Shown here piece by piece: positions 17,299 to 26,827 of a stretch of 64,000 nucleotides of DNA. The notes beneath the pieces are model-generated. The model was not told the DNA's origin, searched no databases, and saw only the letters and a program-made list of their open reading frames with translations. Both the position numbers and the translations under genes were made by a program. Source of the DNA: Roseateles violae (GTDB lineage Bacteria; Pseudomonadota; Gammaproteobacteria; Burkholderiales; Burkholderiaceae_C). The DNA lies in the NCBI RefSeq assembly GCF_030410485.1, contig NZ_JAUHHC010000006.1, positions 248,001 to 312,000 on the forward strand, given 5' to 3'. How positions within the stretch are numbered: position 1 is the first letter of the stretch; every line of letters begins with the position of its first letter.

Positions 17299-17510
17299 TG
17301 ATGTTCTCCTGGATGACTTGAGGAAGTGGTGTCGTTCGGGGTCTGGCGCCTGCAGGGCGGCTGAGACCGTGGTCCGCTGCGGCTCAGCGCCGCGCAGTCC
17401 GCCCCCGACGGCAGGGCCAGATGGGGGACCGGATGGCTGTAGATCTCGCCGAACCAGGACAGCACAAAGGAGGCGGCAACGGCGCAGACGGCCGTGACGA
17501 AGGTCTTCAT
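17295..17510 (-). CDS. Small membrane or exported protein of unknown function (71 aa)
   Basis: 71 residues. An N-terminal hydrophobic segment (residues about 3-21, TFVTAVCAVAASFVLSWFG) could be a signal anchor, followed by a short polar tail rich in Ser, Pro and Arg with two Cys. No family is recognised. Support for it being real: its ATG overlaps the stop of the preceding 74-residue ORF as ATGA, and its own stop overlaps the adaptor start as ATGA, giving an unbroken chain of coupled starts leading into the efflux genes. It could be a pump accessory or simply a translated leader that sets adaptor expression. Confidence 0.6.
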   Translation of the reverse strand: MKTFVTAVCAVAASFVLSWFGEIYSHPVPHLALPSGADCAALSRSGPRSQPPCRRQTPNDTTSSSHPGEHQ

Positions 17511-17731
17511 GGCGCTCCCGGGTCTTGCGCATCCGGGCCGGGCCGGCGCCCTGCCGCGTGGCCGGCGAGCCAGGCCAGCAGGTCTGCGCCGCTGGCGAAG
17601 TCCGCGCTGTCGCCACTGGAGACATGCTGGATGCGGCCGGCCAGTCGCTGAGCTCCATGGAGCGCGTCCTGGTGCAGCCGCAACACGTAGTGGCCGGCCG
17701 CGGGATAGGTCGGATGCGGGTTCAGTGTCAT
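17507..17731 (-). CDS. Small conserved-looking cytoplasmic protein (74 aa), first gene of efflux operon
   Basis: 74 residues without signal peptide. A compact motif, YVLRLHQDALHGAQRLAGRI, then a short HVSSGDSADFASGADLLAWL, reads like a one-domain protein with a beta-hairpin and helix. Short proteobacterial hypothetical proteins with a Y-V-x-x-L-H start and a final LLAWL helix exist as far as I recall, but I cannot name a family. It opens the minus-strand operon and ends in an ATGA overlap with the 71-residue ORF. Its start lies 91 bp from the divergent winged-helix regulator, next to the tandem repeat at 17766-17786. Confidence 0.6.
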   Translation of the reverse strand: MTLNPHPTYPAAGHYVLRLHQDALHGAQRLAGRIQHVSSGDSADFASGADLLAWLAGHAAGRRPGPDAQDPGAP

Positions 17732-17765
17732 GCCCGGCAGTGTCGAAGCGGGCCGCCGGCAAGTC

Positions 17766-17786
17766 GTCTCGGATCGGTCTCGGATC
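17766..17786. promoter_or_regulatory. Tandem direct repeat GTCTCGGATC with 11-bp period, candidate operator
   Basis: GTCTCGGATC at 17766-17775 and again at 17777-17786, one base apart, so the half-sites lie on the same face of the helix. It sits in the 91-bp gap between the efflux operon and a gene with an OmpR/PhoB-type winged helix. That class of DNA-binding domain typically binds head-to-tail direct repeats with 10-11 bp spacing. A TAGACT at 17809-17814 could be the -10 of the rightward promoter, which would place the repeat just upstream of its -35 position. Confidence 0.6.
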
Positions 17787-17822
17787 CGTACCTTGCTGCC
17801 ACGCCGGCTAGACTTGAGGGCA

Positions 17823-20702
17823 ATGGAAAACCAGCAGCAGGTCCATGCCAGCTTCGGCGAATTCGTGGTCGACGAGGCCGAGGCGCGGCTGCAAAAACGG
17901 GGCCATCCGGTCGAATTGGCGCCCCGGGCCTTTCAGGTGCTTTGCGAGCTGCTGCGGCGCGCCGGCCAGCTGGTTTCCAAGGACGCGCTGCTCGACGCGG
18001 TCTGGGGGCATCGGCATATCAACGAGGCCGCCCTCAAGAACATCGTCAGCCAACTGCGCCATGCGCTGGGTGACGACGCGCGCGAGTCGGTTTATATCGA
18101 GACCGTGTCGCGCCGGGGCTATCGCTTCATTGCACCGGTCAGCGCCGCGCCGGCGTCGGCGTCGCCGCTGCCACCACCGGACTTGGCAAGCGACACCACG
18201 GGACACCCGATCGTGGGGCGCGACGGCGTGCTGCTGCGCCTGCACCAGGCCGCCGCTGCGGCTTGCAGCGGCCGGCGGCAGATCGTCTTCCTGGTTGGCG
18301 AGGCCGGCATCGGCAAGAGCACCCTGGTCGAACGGCTGGTCCAGCGCGCCGAGCTGGCCGTGGCCTACGGCCATTGCATCGAGCATTACGGCGAGGCCGA
18401 GCCCTATATGCCGGTGCTGGAGGCGCTCAACAACCTCTGCCGGGAGGATGAGGGGGGCGGCAGTGCGCTTGCCTTGATGCGCAGCGTCGCGCCAAGCTGG
18501 CTGCTGCAACTGCCCTGGTTCGTCAGCGACGCCGACCGCCGCGAACTGCAGCGCGAGAGCGCCGGTGCCACGCAGGACCGGATGCTGCGCGAGTTCGGCG
18601 AGCTGGTCGACCGGCTGAGCGCCGCGCGGCCGCTGCTGCTGGTGCTCGAGGACCTGCACTGGAGCGACCACGCGACGGTCCAACTGCTCGACTATCTGGC
18701 GCGCCGGCGCGGCGCCGGCGCGCTGATGGTGCTGGGCACCATCCGGCCAACCGAGCTGATCTTCAAGGACCACCCGCTGGCCGCGCTGCGCCAGGAACTG
18801 CGCCTGCGCCGCTTGTGCCAGGACATCGAGCTCGAGTACCTGTCCGAAGCGGAGCTCGGCGATTACGTCGCGGCACGCGTCGGCCAGCCGGCGCCGGAGG
18901 AGTTCATCCGCCAGCTGCATGCCCAGACCTCGGGGCTGCCACTGTTCGTCGCCGCGGTCGTGGACGAGTTGATCGCCGCTGGGGCCCTCGGAGGAGCCGG
19001 CCGGTGGCAGATCGCCGATGCGCAGCAGGCGGTGCCGCGCAGCATCGCCGCCGTCATCGAAACCCAGCTCAACCGCCTGGCGCCCGAGCAGCAGCGCGCG
19101 CTGGGAGCCGCCAGCGTCGGCGGTCTTGAGTTCACGCATCTGGCGCTCGCCACCCTGCTCGGCCTTGACGCCGAGGCGCTGCATGCACGGCTGGAGGATG
19201 CCGCCACCCGCCTGCCCTGGTTGCAGGCACATGGCACGGCCTCATTGGACGATGGCCGCCTGGCGGCGCGTTACCGCTTCACCCACGCGATCTACCGCGA
19301 GGTCCTCTACGAGCGCCTGGTGGCGCTGCAGCGCCTGCAATGGCATCGCCAATGGGCGGCGGTGGTCGCCGACACGCATGCCGCCACGCTGCCCGAGGTG
19401 GCCGCCGAACTGGCCCTGCATTTCGAGCGCGGCGATATGCCGCTGGAAGCGGCCGCGCAGCTGGCCATCGTCGCCGCGCGCGCCTTGGCCTGTGGTGCGC
19501 CCAGCGACGCGCTGCAGGCGGCGCGCCACGCGCTGGCGCTGGCGCAGGGCCGCCTGGCCCCGAGCTTGGAGCTCGAGCTGCGGGTCGCCGAGGCGGTGGC
19601 GCTGACCCGGCTCGAGGTCATCACGGCCCCGCAGGTGGTGTCCGCCTTCGAGCGGGCGCTCGCGCTCGACGCAGTGGACAGCCCGGCCTGGCAGCGCGCG
19701 CTGCAGGGGGCCTGGTGGGTCGCCTACTCGCGCGCCGAGATCGAGCGCGCGCGTGCGCTGGCTGCGCAGATGCAGGAGCTGGCCGCGCGGCGTGGCGGTC
19801 CGGCCCTGCGCCTGGCCGGCCTGAACGCGAGCGGCATGGTCCAGATGCTGAGCGGCGAGTTCGCGGCCGCCCGGCTCAGCCTAGGTGAGGCGGTGGACGT
19901 CCATGACAGGCTGTCCGACGACGAGCCGCCGCCGACCAGCTTCGTGCTGGACCCGGGGGTCGAGGCGGCGGAAGGCCTGGCCCTGGTCTGCTGGATCGCC
20001 GGTGAGCCGCGGCGCGCACGCCAACTGGCCGAGCGGGCGGTGACCCTGGCGGCGGCCAGCCGCAATCCGCTCAGCGAGGTGACGGCGCTCTACGCCGCGG
20101 CCATCCTGCATGCGCTGGCCGGCGAATTCGATGTCGTGCACCGCTTCACCGAGCGCATCTACGGCCTCGTCGACGATCACGCGCTGCCGGAGAAGCGCAG
20201 CGGCTTTGGCTGGCTGCATGGCCATGCGCTGGTGGCCTACGAGCATGCGGACGAGGGCCTGGCCGAGATGCGCGCTGCCGCCGAGGCCGCGCAGCAGCTG
20301 GGCCTGCGCACCGGTCTGTGCGGCTTCCACTACCACTTTGCGATGGCCTGCCGCCTGGCCGGCCGGGAGGCCGATGCCGCCGCGTCCATCGAGGCCGGGC
20401 TGGCGCTGGCGGCCGAACTGGGCGAGACGATGCTGGTCGCGCCGATGCTGCTGATGCGCGCCGAGATGGAGCTGGCGCGCGGAGCAACGGAGCAAGCCGG
20501 TGCCTCCTTGCGGCAGGCGCTCATCACGGCAAAAGCGCAGGGCGCCACGCTGTTCGAGCTGCAGGCGCTGGCGGTCGCGCAAGCCGGTGGGTTCGATGGG
20601 GCAGATGCACAGCGACAGAGGCAGTTGCTGGAGCTTTACCGGGACGATCCCAGTCCCATCATTGCCGCGATCCGTGCGGGTTCCACACGCGCAAGCGCGT
20701 GA
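17823..20702 (+). CDS. Transcriptional regulator: OmpR-type winged helix, STAND ATPase, TPR repeats
   Basis: 959 residues from the ATG at 17823 with GAGGG upstream. Residues 1-105 are a Trans_reg_C winged helix (HPVELAPRAFQVLCELLRRA, LLDAVWG, IVSQLRHALGD, SRRGYRF), as in CadC and SARP-like regulators. An AAA/STAND ATPase follows with Walker A VGEAGIGKST near 157-166 and Walker B LLLVLEDLHWSD near 280. The last 400 residues are TPR-like helices. Regulators of this architecture switch by ATP binding and self-association after ligand detection by the repeats. It diverges from the efflux operon across 91 bp holding a direct repeat, so control of that operon is the simplest reading. There is no phosphoacceptor domain. 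Confidence 0.92.
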   Translation: MENQQQVHASFGEFVVDEAEARLQKRGHPVELAPRAFQVLCELLRRAGQLVSKDALLDAVWGHRHINEAALKNIVSQLRHALGDDARESVYIETVSRRGYRFIAPVSAAPASASPLPPPDLASDTTGHPIVGRDGVLLRLHQAAAAACSGRRQIVFLVGEAGIGKSTLVERLVQRAELAVAYGHCIEHYGEAEPYMPVLEALNNLCREDEGGGSALALMRSVAPSWLLQLPWFVSDADRRELQRESAGATQDRMLREFGELVDRLSAARPLLLVLEDLHWSDHATVQLLDYLARRRGAGALMVLGTIRPTELIFKDHPLAALRQELRLRRLCQDIELEYLSEAELGDYVAARVGQPAPEEFIRQLHAQTSGLPLFVAAVVDELIAAGALGGAGRWQIADAQQAVPRSIAAVIETQLNRLAPEQQRALGAASVGGLEFTHLALATLLGLDAEALHARLEDAATRLPWLQAHGTASLDDGRLAARYRFTHAIYREVLYERLVALQRLQWHRQWAAVVADTHAATLPEVAAELALHFERGDMPLEAAAQLAIVAARALACGAPSDALQAARHALALAQGRLAPSLELELRVAEAVALTRLEVITAPQVVSAFERALALDAVDSPAWQRALQGAWWVAYSRAEIERARALAAQMQELAARRGGPALRLAGLNASGMVQMLSGEFAAARLSLGEAVDVHDRLSDDEPPPTSFVLDPGVEAAEGLALVCWIAGEPRRARQLAERAVTLAAASRNPLSEVTALYAAAILHALAGEFDVVHRFTERIYGLVDDHALPEKRSGFGWLHGHALVAYEHADEGLAEMRAAAEAAQQLGLRTGLCGFHYHFAMACRLAGREADAAASIEAGLALAAELGETMLVAPMLLMRAEMELARGATEQAGASLRQALITAKAQGATLFELQALAVAQAGGFDGADAQRQRQLLELYRDDPSPIIAAIRAGSTRASA

Positions 20703-20777
20703 CTAGGGCTTGCAGCCGCATTGAGTCGGGGCAGAATGCCCCGTCGATTTGGCCGATTCATCGGCCGCGGCCTAGAG

Positions 20778-22673
20778 ATGTCGAGATTGCTGGGATCCTT
20801 AAAACTGAGACTTGCGCTGGCCAGCGCGCTTCTGATCGCCGCAAGCGTCGCAGGCACCGTGCTGATCGCTGTCCACGAGGTGGAGCGGCGCACCGAGGAA
20901 GCGATCACCGATACCAATCTGGGTGTCGCCCAGTTGGCCGCCGTCCTGTCGGCCAGCGTGACGGAGCGTCAGCGCGCCCTGGCCGCGGCCGCCGGACAGT
21001 GGCCGCGCGGGCAGCACGCGAGCCGCACGGCGATCGAGACTTTTCTTGCGCAGCAGTCGGCCCTGGCTGCACTGTTCAATCGCCTGACGGTTGGCCGCCA
21101 AGCCGAGCTCGCGCCGCCCGGACGCTCCCTGGGCAACCATGTGTCGCCGCCGCTGCGCGGCCTGACCGGCGTTGACAAGCTCGATCTGGCCATCGTCATG
21201 CCGCTGGCGTCCGATGAAGCGGGCCTGTTGCTGGCCGGAGTGCTGCGCCTGGACACGATCAATTTCCTCTCCAAGCTGCCGCATGCGGCGCTGCTCGACG
21301 ACGCCCACCTTCAGACCATCGTCGCGGACCAGCGGGGCTACGTGCTCGCGCATGCGGATGAGACCCGCCTGCTGTCCCTGATCGAGGAGGATCCGGATCT
21401 GCGCCCGCTTGCGCTCCGGTGGCGTGCAATGGGAAGCCCGCTCGAAGCTGCACCCTGGGCCGGTCGATTCGGCAAGCAGTTTGCGGCCATGGCCGCCGTG
21501 CCGGGCACGGATTGGATGGTCTTCCGCGTCGCGGATGGCGAGGCGGTGTTCGGCGCTGCCCGTCGCGCGATGAACCGGACCATCATGCTCGCCGCCGGCG
21601 TCGCTGCTGCAGGCGCACTGGCCATCTTCGGCCTGACGGCCTGGCTGCTGAGGCCGATGGGTGTGCTCAGGCGGCGCGCCTTGCTTGCCCTTGAGCCCGC
21701 TTATCCGCCTCAACTGGGCTGGCCGGAAGCGGGCGGCGAGGTCGGTGAACTCTCTCGTGTGCTGAAGCATGTCGGCGAACAGCTGGCGGGCAGCCGGGCG
21801 GCGATGCAGCAGACGCTGCAGCAGATGGAGGCCATGCTGGCACATGCGCCCGTGGGCATTGCCTTCACGAGCGAGGGCCGCATCGAACTCGCCAGCAAGC
21901 AGTTGGAACATCTGCTGGGCTACGGCCCTGGCGAACTGGACCGCCCCTGGGCCACTTTGTTGACCGAAGAAGCACCTCGGGAAGAATTGCACGAAAGGGG
22001 CGAGACAGCCTTCCGCGAGGGCCGCAGCTTCGAAGCGGAGGTTCCGCTGCTCCGCCGGGATGGCTCGAGCCTGTGGGCACATGTGCACGGCGCAGCGGTC
22101 CAGGGCAATCCAAGTCGAAGAATATGGATCGTCTCCGATGCGACCGCCTCCCGCCGGCAGCGCGAGGCCTTGACATGGAGTGCCACCCGCGACCCGCTGA
22201 CGGAACTGGTCAACCGCCGTGAATTCGAGACCCGACTGGCCGAAGTGGTCGGCGACCGCCGCCGTCGCGACGCCGACTGCGCATTGTTCATCGACCTGGA
22301 TCACTTCAAGCAGGTCAACGATGGCGCCGGTCATGCCGCTGGCGACGCGATTCTCAAATCTGTCGCCAAGGCCTTGCAAGCCCATGTGCGGACCGGAGAT
22401 ACGGTCGCACGCCTGGGCGGCGACGAGTTTGCCGTGCTGCTGGTGGGCTGCCCGGTGGATCATGCGCTGCAGATCGCCGAAAGGATGCGCGGCCAGATCG
22501 AGCGCGATGGCGTCTGTGCCAGCCAGCCGGCACTGCGCGTCACGGCCAGCATCGGGGTCGTCGCGATTGCGGCGCAGCACCGCTCGCTGGCGGAAGTCTT
22601 GGATGCGGCCGATCAAGCGTGTTATGCCGCCAAGCACGCGGGGCGCAATGCGGTGCGCGTGGCGGCGGGCTAG
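20778..22673 (+). CDS. Membrane diguanylate cyclase with periplasmic sensor, PAS and GGDEF
   Basis: 631 residues from the ATG at 20778 (in-frame ATGs upstream at 20721 and 20736 lack better signals). A membrane helix at about 10-30 and another at 270-297 enclose a periplasmic Cache-like sensor of about 240 residues (FLAQQSALAALFN, GLLLAGVLRLDTINFL, IVADQRGYVLAH). A PAS domain lies at about 345-460. The cyclase domain carries GGDEF at 547-551 and the inhibitory RxxD (RTGD, 538-541). It should make c-di-GMP in response to a periplasmic signal, with product feedback. It lies 75 bp after the winged-helix/STAND regulator on the same strand. Confidence 0.92.
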   Translation: MSRLLGSLKLRLALASALLIAASVAGTVLIAVHEVERRTEEAITDTNLGVAQLAAVLSASVTERQRALAAAAGQWPRGQHASRTAIETFLAQQSALAALFNRLTVGRQAELAPPGRSLGNHVSPPLRGLTGVDKLDLAIVMPLASDEAGLLLAGVLRLDTINFLSKLPHAALLDDAHLQTIVADQRGYVLAHADETRLLSLIEEDPDLRPLALRWRAMGSPLEAAPWAGRFGKQFAAMAAVPGTDWMVFRVADGEAVFGAARRAMNRTIMLAAGVAAAGALAIFGLTAWLLRPMGVLRRRALLALEPAYPPQLGWPEAGGEVGELSRVLKHVGEQLAGSRAAMQQTLQQMEAMLAHAPVGIAFTSEGRIELASKQLEHLLGYGPGELDRPWATLLTEEAPREELHERGETAFREGRSFEAEVPLLRRDGSSLWAHVHGAAVQGNPSRRIWIVSDATASRRQREALTWSATRDPLTELVNRREFETRLAEVVGDRRRRDADCALFIDLDHFKQVNDGAGHAAGDAILKSVAKALQAHVRTGDTVARLGGDEFAVLLVGCPVDHALQIAERMRGQIERDGVCASQPALRVTASIGVVAIAAQHRSLAEVLDAADQACYAAKHAGRNAVRVAAG

Positions 22674-22919
22674 CGTTGCGCCAGCGAGGTGCGGCAGAAC
22701 GGCGTCGACCCATGCTGCAGCGCTCGGAAGCTCGCCGAAGCCGTCGCGGGTGTCTAGTCGTGTCGATGTCGAACCTTGCATTCAAGCGGCCCTGCGCCCA
22801 CCTATGCGCCGTGTCCGCAAAACCGAGCTTTGACCGACCGCTTGTCGATGGCAATATCGGCGAGGTGATGGACCGCAGCGGGTCGGATGCGCCGGCTGGA
22901 ATCGGCCATCAGCGGGTCT

Positions 22920-23828
22920 TCACAACGGCAGCTTGGCGCCAGCCCACTGAGCATAGGCTTGAGGCGACTGGCAAGGCCCGGCATCGCTTGCCGTGGCCAC
23001 TGCGCGCTGAGGCGCGAACGAGGCGCGCCGTATGCGCCATCCCAGCACGAGCAGGCCGGCGCTCATGAGGATGAAGGAATGCGGCTCCGGAACCAGCGGC
23101 AGGTTTCCGACCCCCGGGCTGAAGGCGAACGAGTACTCGGGCCCGACCCCGGGACCGAAAGCGAACACGGGGTCGACGAGAGCATAGGCCGAGCCACCGG
23201 GGCCACCGCCGGCCGCAATGAAGACGTCGACGAACATGCTCACCTTGATCCGACTGTTGGGGGTTATGGCGAGGTGGGCGGTCTCGTGATACTCATCGTT
23301 GTAGTGGGATTGCAAGGTCGGGGTCTCGATGCCGCCGGAAAGGAGCCGCCCGCCAAGCGAGCTATCCAGCGCCCAGGTCGACTTCAACGAGAAGGCCCCC
23401 CGGATGTCCGCGTCCGCGACGACCCTACCGGCTACGGTCATATCGACCCGCACCGGAGGGCTAGCCTCGGGACCGACGACCATGAACTCGTAGTCGGCTG
23501 TTGCCACGACGCGCCCGGTATAGGGCTCGTGGGCGATCACGGCCGAAGCCTCCAGGTACGGGCTCGGAAGAATCGCGGAGTCGAGACGCAGCTTGCTGTG
23601 GCCTTCCGGCGAGATGAGCACCCATTCGCCGATCGTCGCTTCGAGTTTGGGCGGGAAGTTGAAGGCCAGTTCGCCGTAGATGTGCGCCGGCCCGAGTGTG
23701 TCCGGAAGATCCGCCGCCGCCTGTTGGCTGGTGCCGGAGAGCAGGATGGCCGCGACAGCAGCACCCAGCCGCACCGGCCAGCGGCGCACGGCGGCATAGG
23801 GCTGGTTCAGTGGACGCATGTTTCGCAT
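22920..23828 (-). CDS. PEP-CTERM-type secreted protein with atypical C-terminal extension
   Basis: 302 residues. A twin-Arg-containing hydrophobic start (RRWPVRLGAAVAAILLSG, cleavage about residue 39) is followed by a beta-rich domain of unknown function. At 246-268 comes a PEP-CTERM sorting signal: VPEP, a hydrophobic helix and the basic cluster RIRR. Exosortase normally cleaves such signals at the very C-terminus, but here 34 more residues follow. The original stop may have been lost, or a frameshift may have added the tail. No exosortase gene is in the window. The 246 bp before it (22674-22919) hold nothing I can support. Confidence 0.7.
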   Translation of the reverse strand: MRNMRPLNQPYAAVRRWPVRLGAAVAAILLSGTSQQAAADLPDTLGPAHIYGELAFNFPPKLEATIGEWVLISPEGHSKLRLDSAILPSPYLEASAVIAHEPYTGRVVATADYEFMVVGPEASPPVRVDMTVAGRVVADADIRGAFSLKSTWALDSSLGGRLLSGGIETPTLQSHYNDEYHETAHLAITPNSRIKVSMFVDVFIAAGGGPGGSAYALVDPVFAFGPGVGPEYSFAFSPGVGNLPLVPEPHSFILMSAGLLVLGWRIRRASFAPQRAVATASDAGPCQSPQAYAQWAGAKLPL

Positions 23829-24329
23829 CTGCCCCTCCTCGCCTCGAGCGGTGATTCGGTGAGGTTAGGCCGATTCAGTGGGTGCGGCAAGAACCGAGCG
23901 CAGGGGACCTCAGCCGCGGTCGAAAACGATCGCGCGCTGGAAGCCGTCGACGTTGTCGTCGCCGTCGAACAGGATGTCGTCGATGTGTTGACGACCTCCG
24001 TTGAGCGGGCGCGGCCCTTTCGGCCATCACCAGTAGTAGGCGAACGGCAGCTTCCGGGCAGCTCAACCCATCATGCTGCGCCGCCGGTGACTCAGAAGAT
24101 CGCCATCCAAAGTTTGGCACCGGCAAGCGGATGCCTGTAGGCTGGTGCCGACGTGCTCAACAGGCGCTGCAACGCCGTCCACCGCGTGGAACAGGTCAGC
24201 TGGCCTTCGATGGCAAAAAGGCGCGCGTCATGGACGACAGGTCGAAGCGTTCGCGGATCGCCAGGCGCAGCAGTACCGGCCGTAGAAAGAGCCGGAGCTT
24301 GGCATGCCGTAATCCTTCGTCCGGGCCCG
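23829..24329. other. Gene-poor stretch with decayed coding sequence
   Basis: About 500 bp between two PEP-CTERM-related sequences. No open frame here has convincing start, ribosome site and family features. A short minus-strand segment with protein-like composition but in-frame stops is listed separately at 23910-24062. The remainder holds nothing I can name. Confidence 0.6.
23910..24062 (-). pseudogene. Possible remnant of an unidentified gene, interrupted by TGA
   Basis: Read on the minus strand, the frame ending at the TGA at 23910-23912 gives plausible protein sequence (LPFAYYW, then PLNGGRQHIDDILFDGDDN). It has an in-frame TGA at 24027-24029 between two Trp codons, a further stop at 24063-24065 and no start codon. 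It reads like the last 50 residues of a lost gene. I do not recognise the family, and chance cannot be excluded. Confidence 0.22.
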
Positions 24330-24509
24330 CCCGACCCGGCCGGGAACTACTATTTGAATGTGACCGGCATCGCCAACGGTACGACGGGCGGCATCTACAA
24401 CGGCGCAATCAGCGCGCAAGTTCCGGTCGTGCCTGAACCGACGAGCTACGCGCTGATGATCGCCGGGCTTGTTGTGATCGGCTTCCTGCTGCGGCGCCGC
24501 CGCAGCTGA
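24330..24509 (+). pseudogene. 3' remnant of an FxDxF-type PEP-CTERM protein
   Basis: The last 60 codons of an open frame encode a typical end of the FxDxF PEP-CTERM family: AGNYYLNVTGIANGTTGG, a short strand, VVPEPTSYALM, a hydrophobic helix and RRRR before the stop. In these proteins about 150 residues with a signal peptide and FxDxF motif precede this part. Upstream in this frame there is only unrelated arginine-rich sequence with no signal peptide. The 5' part has been deleted or replaced, so the piece is probably dead, though a chimeric ORF starting at 24153 remains open (118 codons). Confidence 0.65.
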
Positions 24510-24869
24510 AGCCGTTCCAACGGAGGTTCTGTCGAGGGGCTGCGAGCGCCGGAAGTCAAGGGCAAGTAGTGCTACCGACGCCTGGAGCGGCTTCCACCCG
24601 GCCCGCGCAATGTACCATACGAACTTCGGCCCGGTTAACTCGGCACCATGCGTCGGAGTGCTTATGCTTCGTGTACCGGCGAGCGGTCCAACCCCTTGCT
24701 GCGCGTTGCTAAATTCAGCCGCATCGGCACCTTCTCCACGGCCAGCTCCACCGGCACCGCACTCGCCTTCCCGACGATGCCTGAAGCGAGGCAGAGTCCC
24801 GGCCGGACCGTTGGTTCAATGTGACTATAAGTGATTGATTTTATTGAACTTACTTATCATCCATTGACC

Positions 24870-24891
24870 TGCCAAGTCCATGCACTTGGCA
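24870..24891. repeat. 7-bp hairpin just upstream of the tRNA remnant
   Basis: TGCCAAG and CTTGGCA form a perfect 7-bp stem around an 8-base loop (TCCATGCA). It lies 27 bases before the T-arm-like sequence, in the place where the 5' half of a tRNA would be expected, but it cannot form a D-arm or anticodon arm of normal shape. Confidence 0.35.
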
Positions 24892-24918
24892 CTGTACATA
24901 GACGGGGTGAAGGGGGGC

Positions 24919-24946
24919 GCGAGTTCGAAACCCGCCGTCCCGACCA
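24919..24946 (+). tRNA. 3' end of a tRNA (T-arm, acceptor strand and CCA), likely remnant or attachment site
   Basis: GCGAG-TTCGAAA-CCCGC makes a T-arm with the invariant TTCGA loop and one A.C mismatch. It is followed by exactly seven bases (CGTCCCG), a discriminator A and an encoded CCA. This is the layout of a tRNA 3' end. The matching 5' acceptor strand (CGGGACG) and the D and anticodon arms are absent from the 100 bases upstream. Integrated elements use and duplicate tRNA 3' ends, so this may be a leftover attachment site. It is directly followed by a terminator, as a real tRNA gene would be. The isoacceptor cannot be named, although CGTCCCGACCA would suit a proline tRNA. Confidence 0.5.
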
Positions 24947-24965
24947 AACAACAAGAAGAGAGGCA

Positions 24966-24999
24966 ACGGGTTGGTAGCGAAAGCTGCCAACCCGTTTTT
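24966..24999 (+). terminator. Rho-independent terminator after the tRNA remnant
   Basis: ACGGGTTGGTAGC, the tetraloop GAAA and GCTGCCAACCCGT form a 13-bp stem (one G.T pair), followed by TTTTTC. It is one of the two strongest intrinsic terminators in the window. Confidence 0.85.
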
Positions 25000-25190
25000 C
25001 ATTGCCGTCTCCATTTCGGCTCGCCCGATGCGCTTGGCCAGCGGCGCCCCAGCCCATTTGTCGACGGGCTCTCGATATCCCTAGGGAAGCTGGCGCCAAT
25101 TGGTAAGCCGCTGTCGTGCCCAGGCAATCAGACTTTTGCCGCTGCTCGAAGAATGCGTGCCATCCAACGAGCCTCCCGGAGACGACGACG

Positions 25191-26819
<1,629 letters not shown>

Positions 26820-26827
26820 GGCCCGCG

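Larger units (their letters stand above)
24510..25190. other. 681-bp non-coding stretch with AT-rich patch, tRNA remnant and terminator
   Basis: No supported gene. Short open frames on both strands (for example 24610-24834) have no ribosome site or family match. Bases about 24810-24865 are strikingly AT-rich for this genome (ATTGATTTTATTGAAC and neighbours). A hairpin, a tRNA 3'-end-like sequence and an intrinsic terminator follow and are listed separately. The final 190 bp lead into the acyl-CoA ligase gene and should hold its promoter; I see no clear -35/-10 pair. Confidence 0.6.

Noticed and set aside
22887-24140. 417-codon plus-strand open frame over the PEP-CTERM gene
   Set aside because: No domain or ribosome site, and composition is that of an antisense frame; the minus-strand frame has a signal peptide and sorting signal.
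24610-24834. 74-codon open frame in the gene-poor stretch
   Set aside because: Pro/Ser/Ala-rich, no ribosome site and no recognisable feature; the opposite strand is equally open.
24834-24850. FNR-box-like TTGATTTTATTGAA
   Set aside because: The second half does not match ATCAA, so there is no dyad symmetry, and no gene with an oxygen-related role is next to it.
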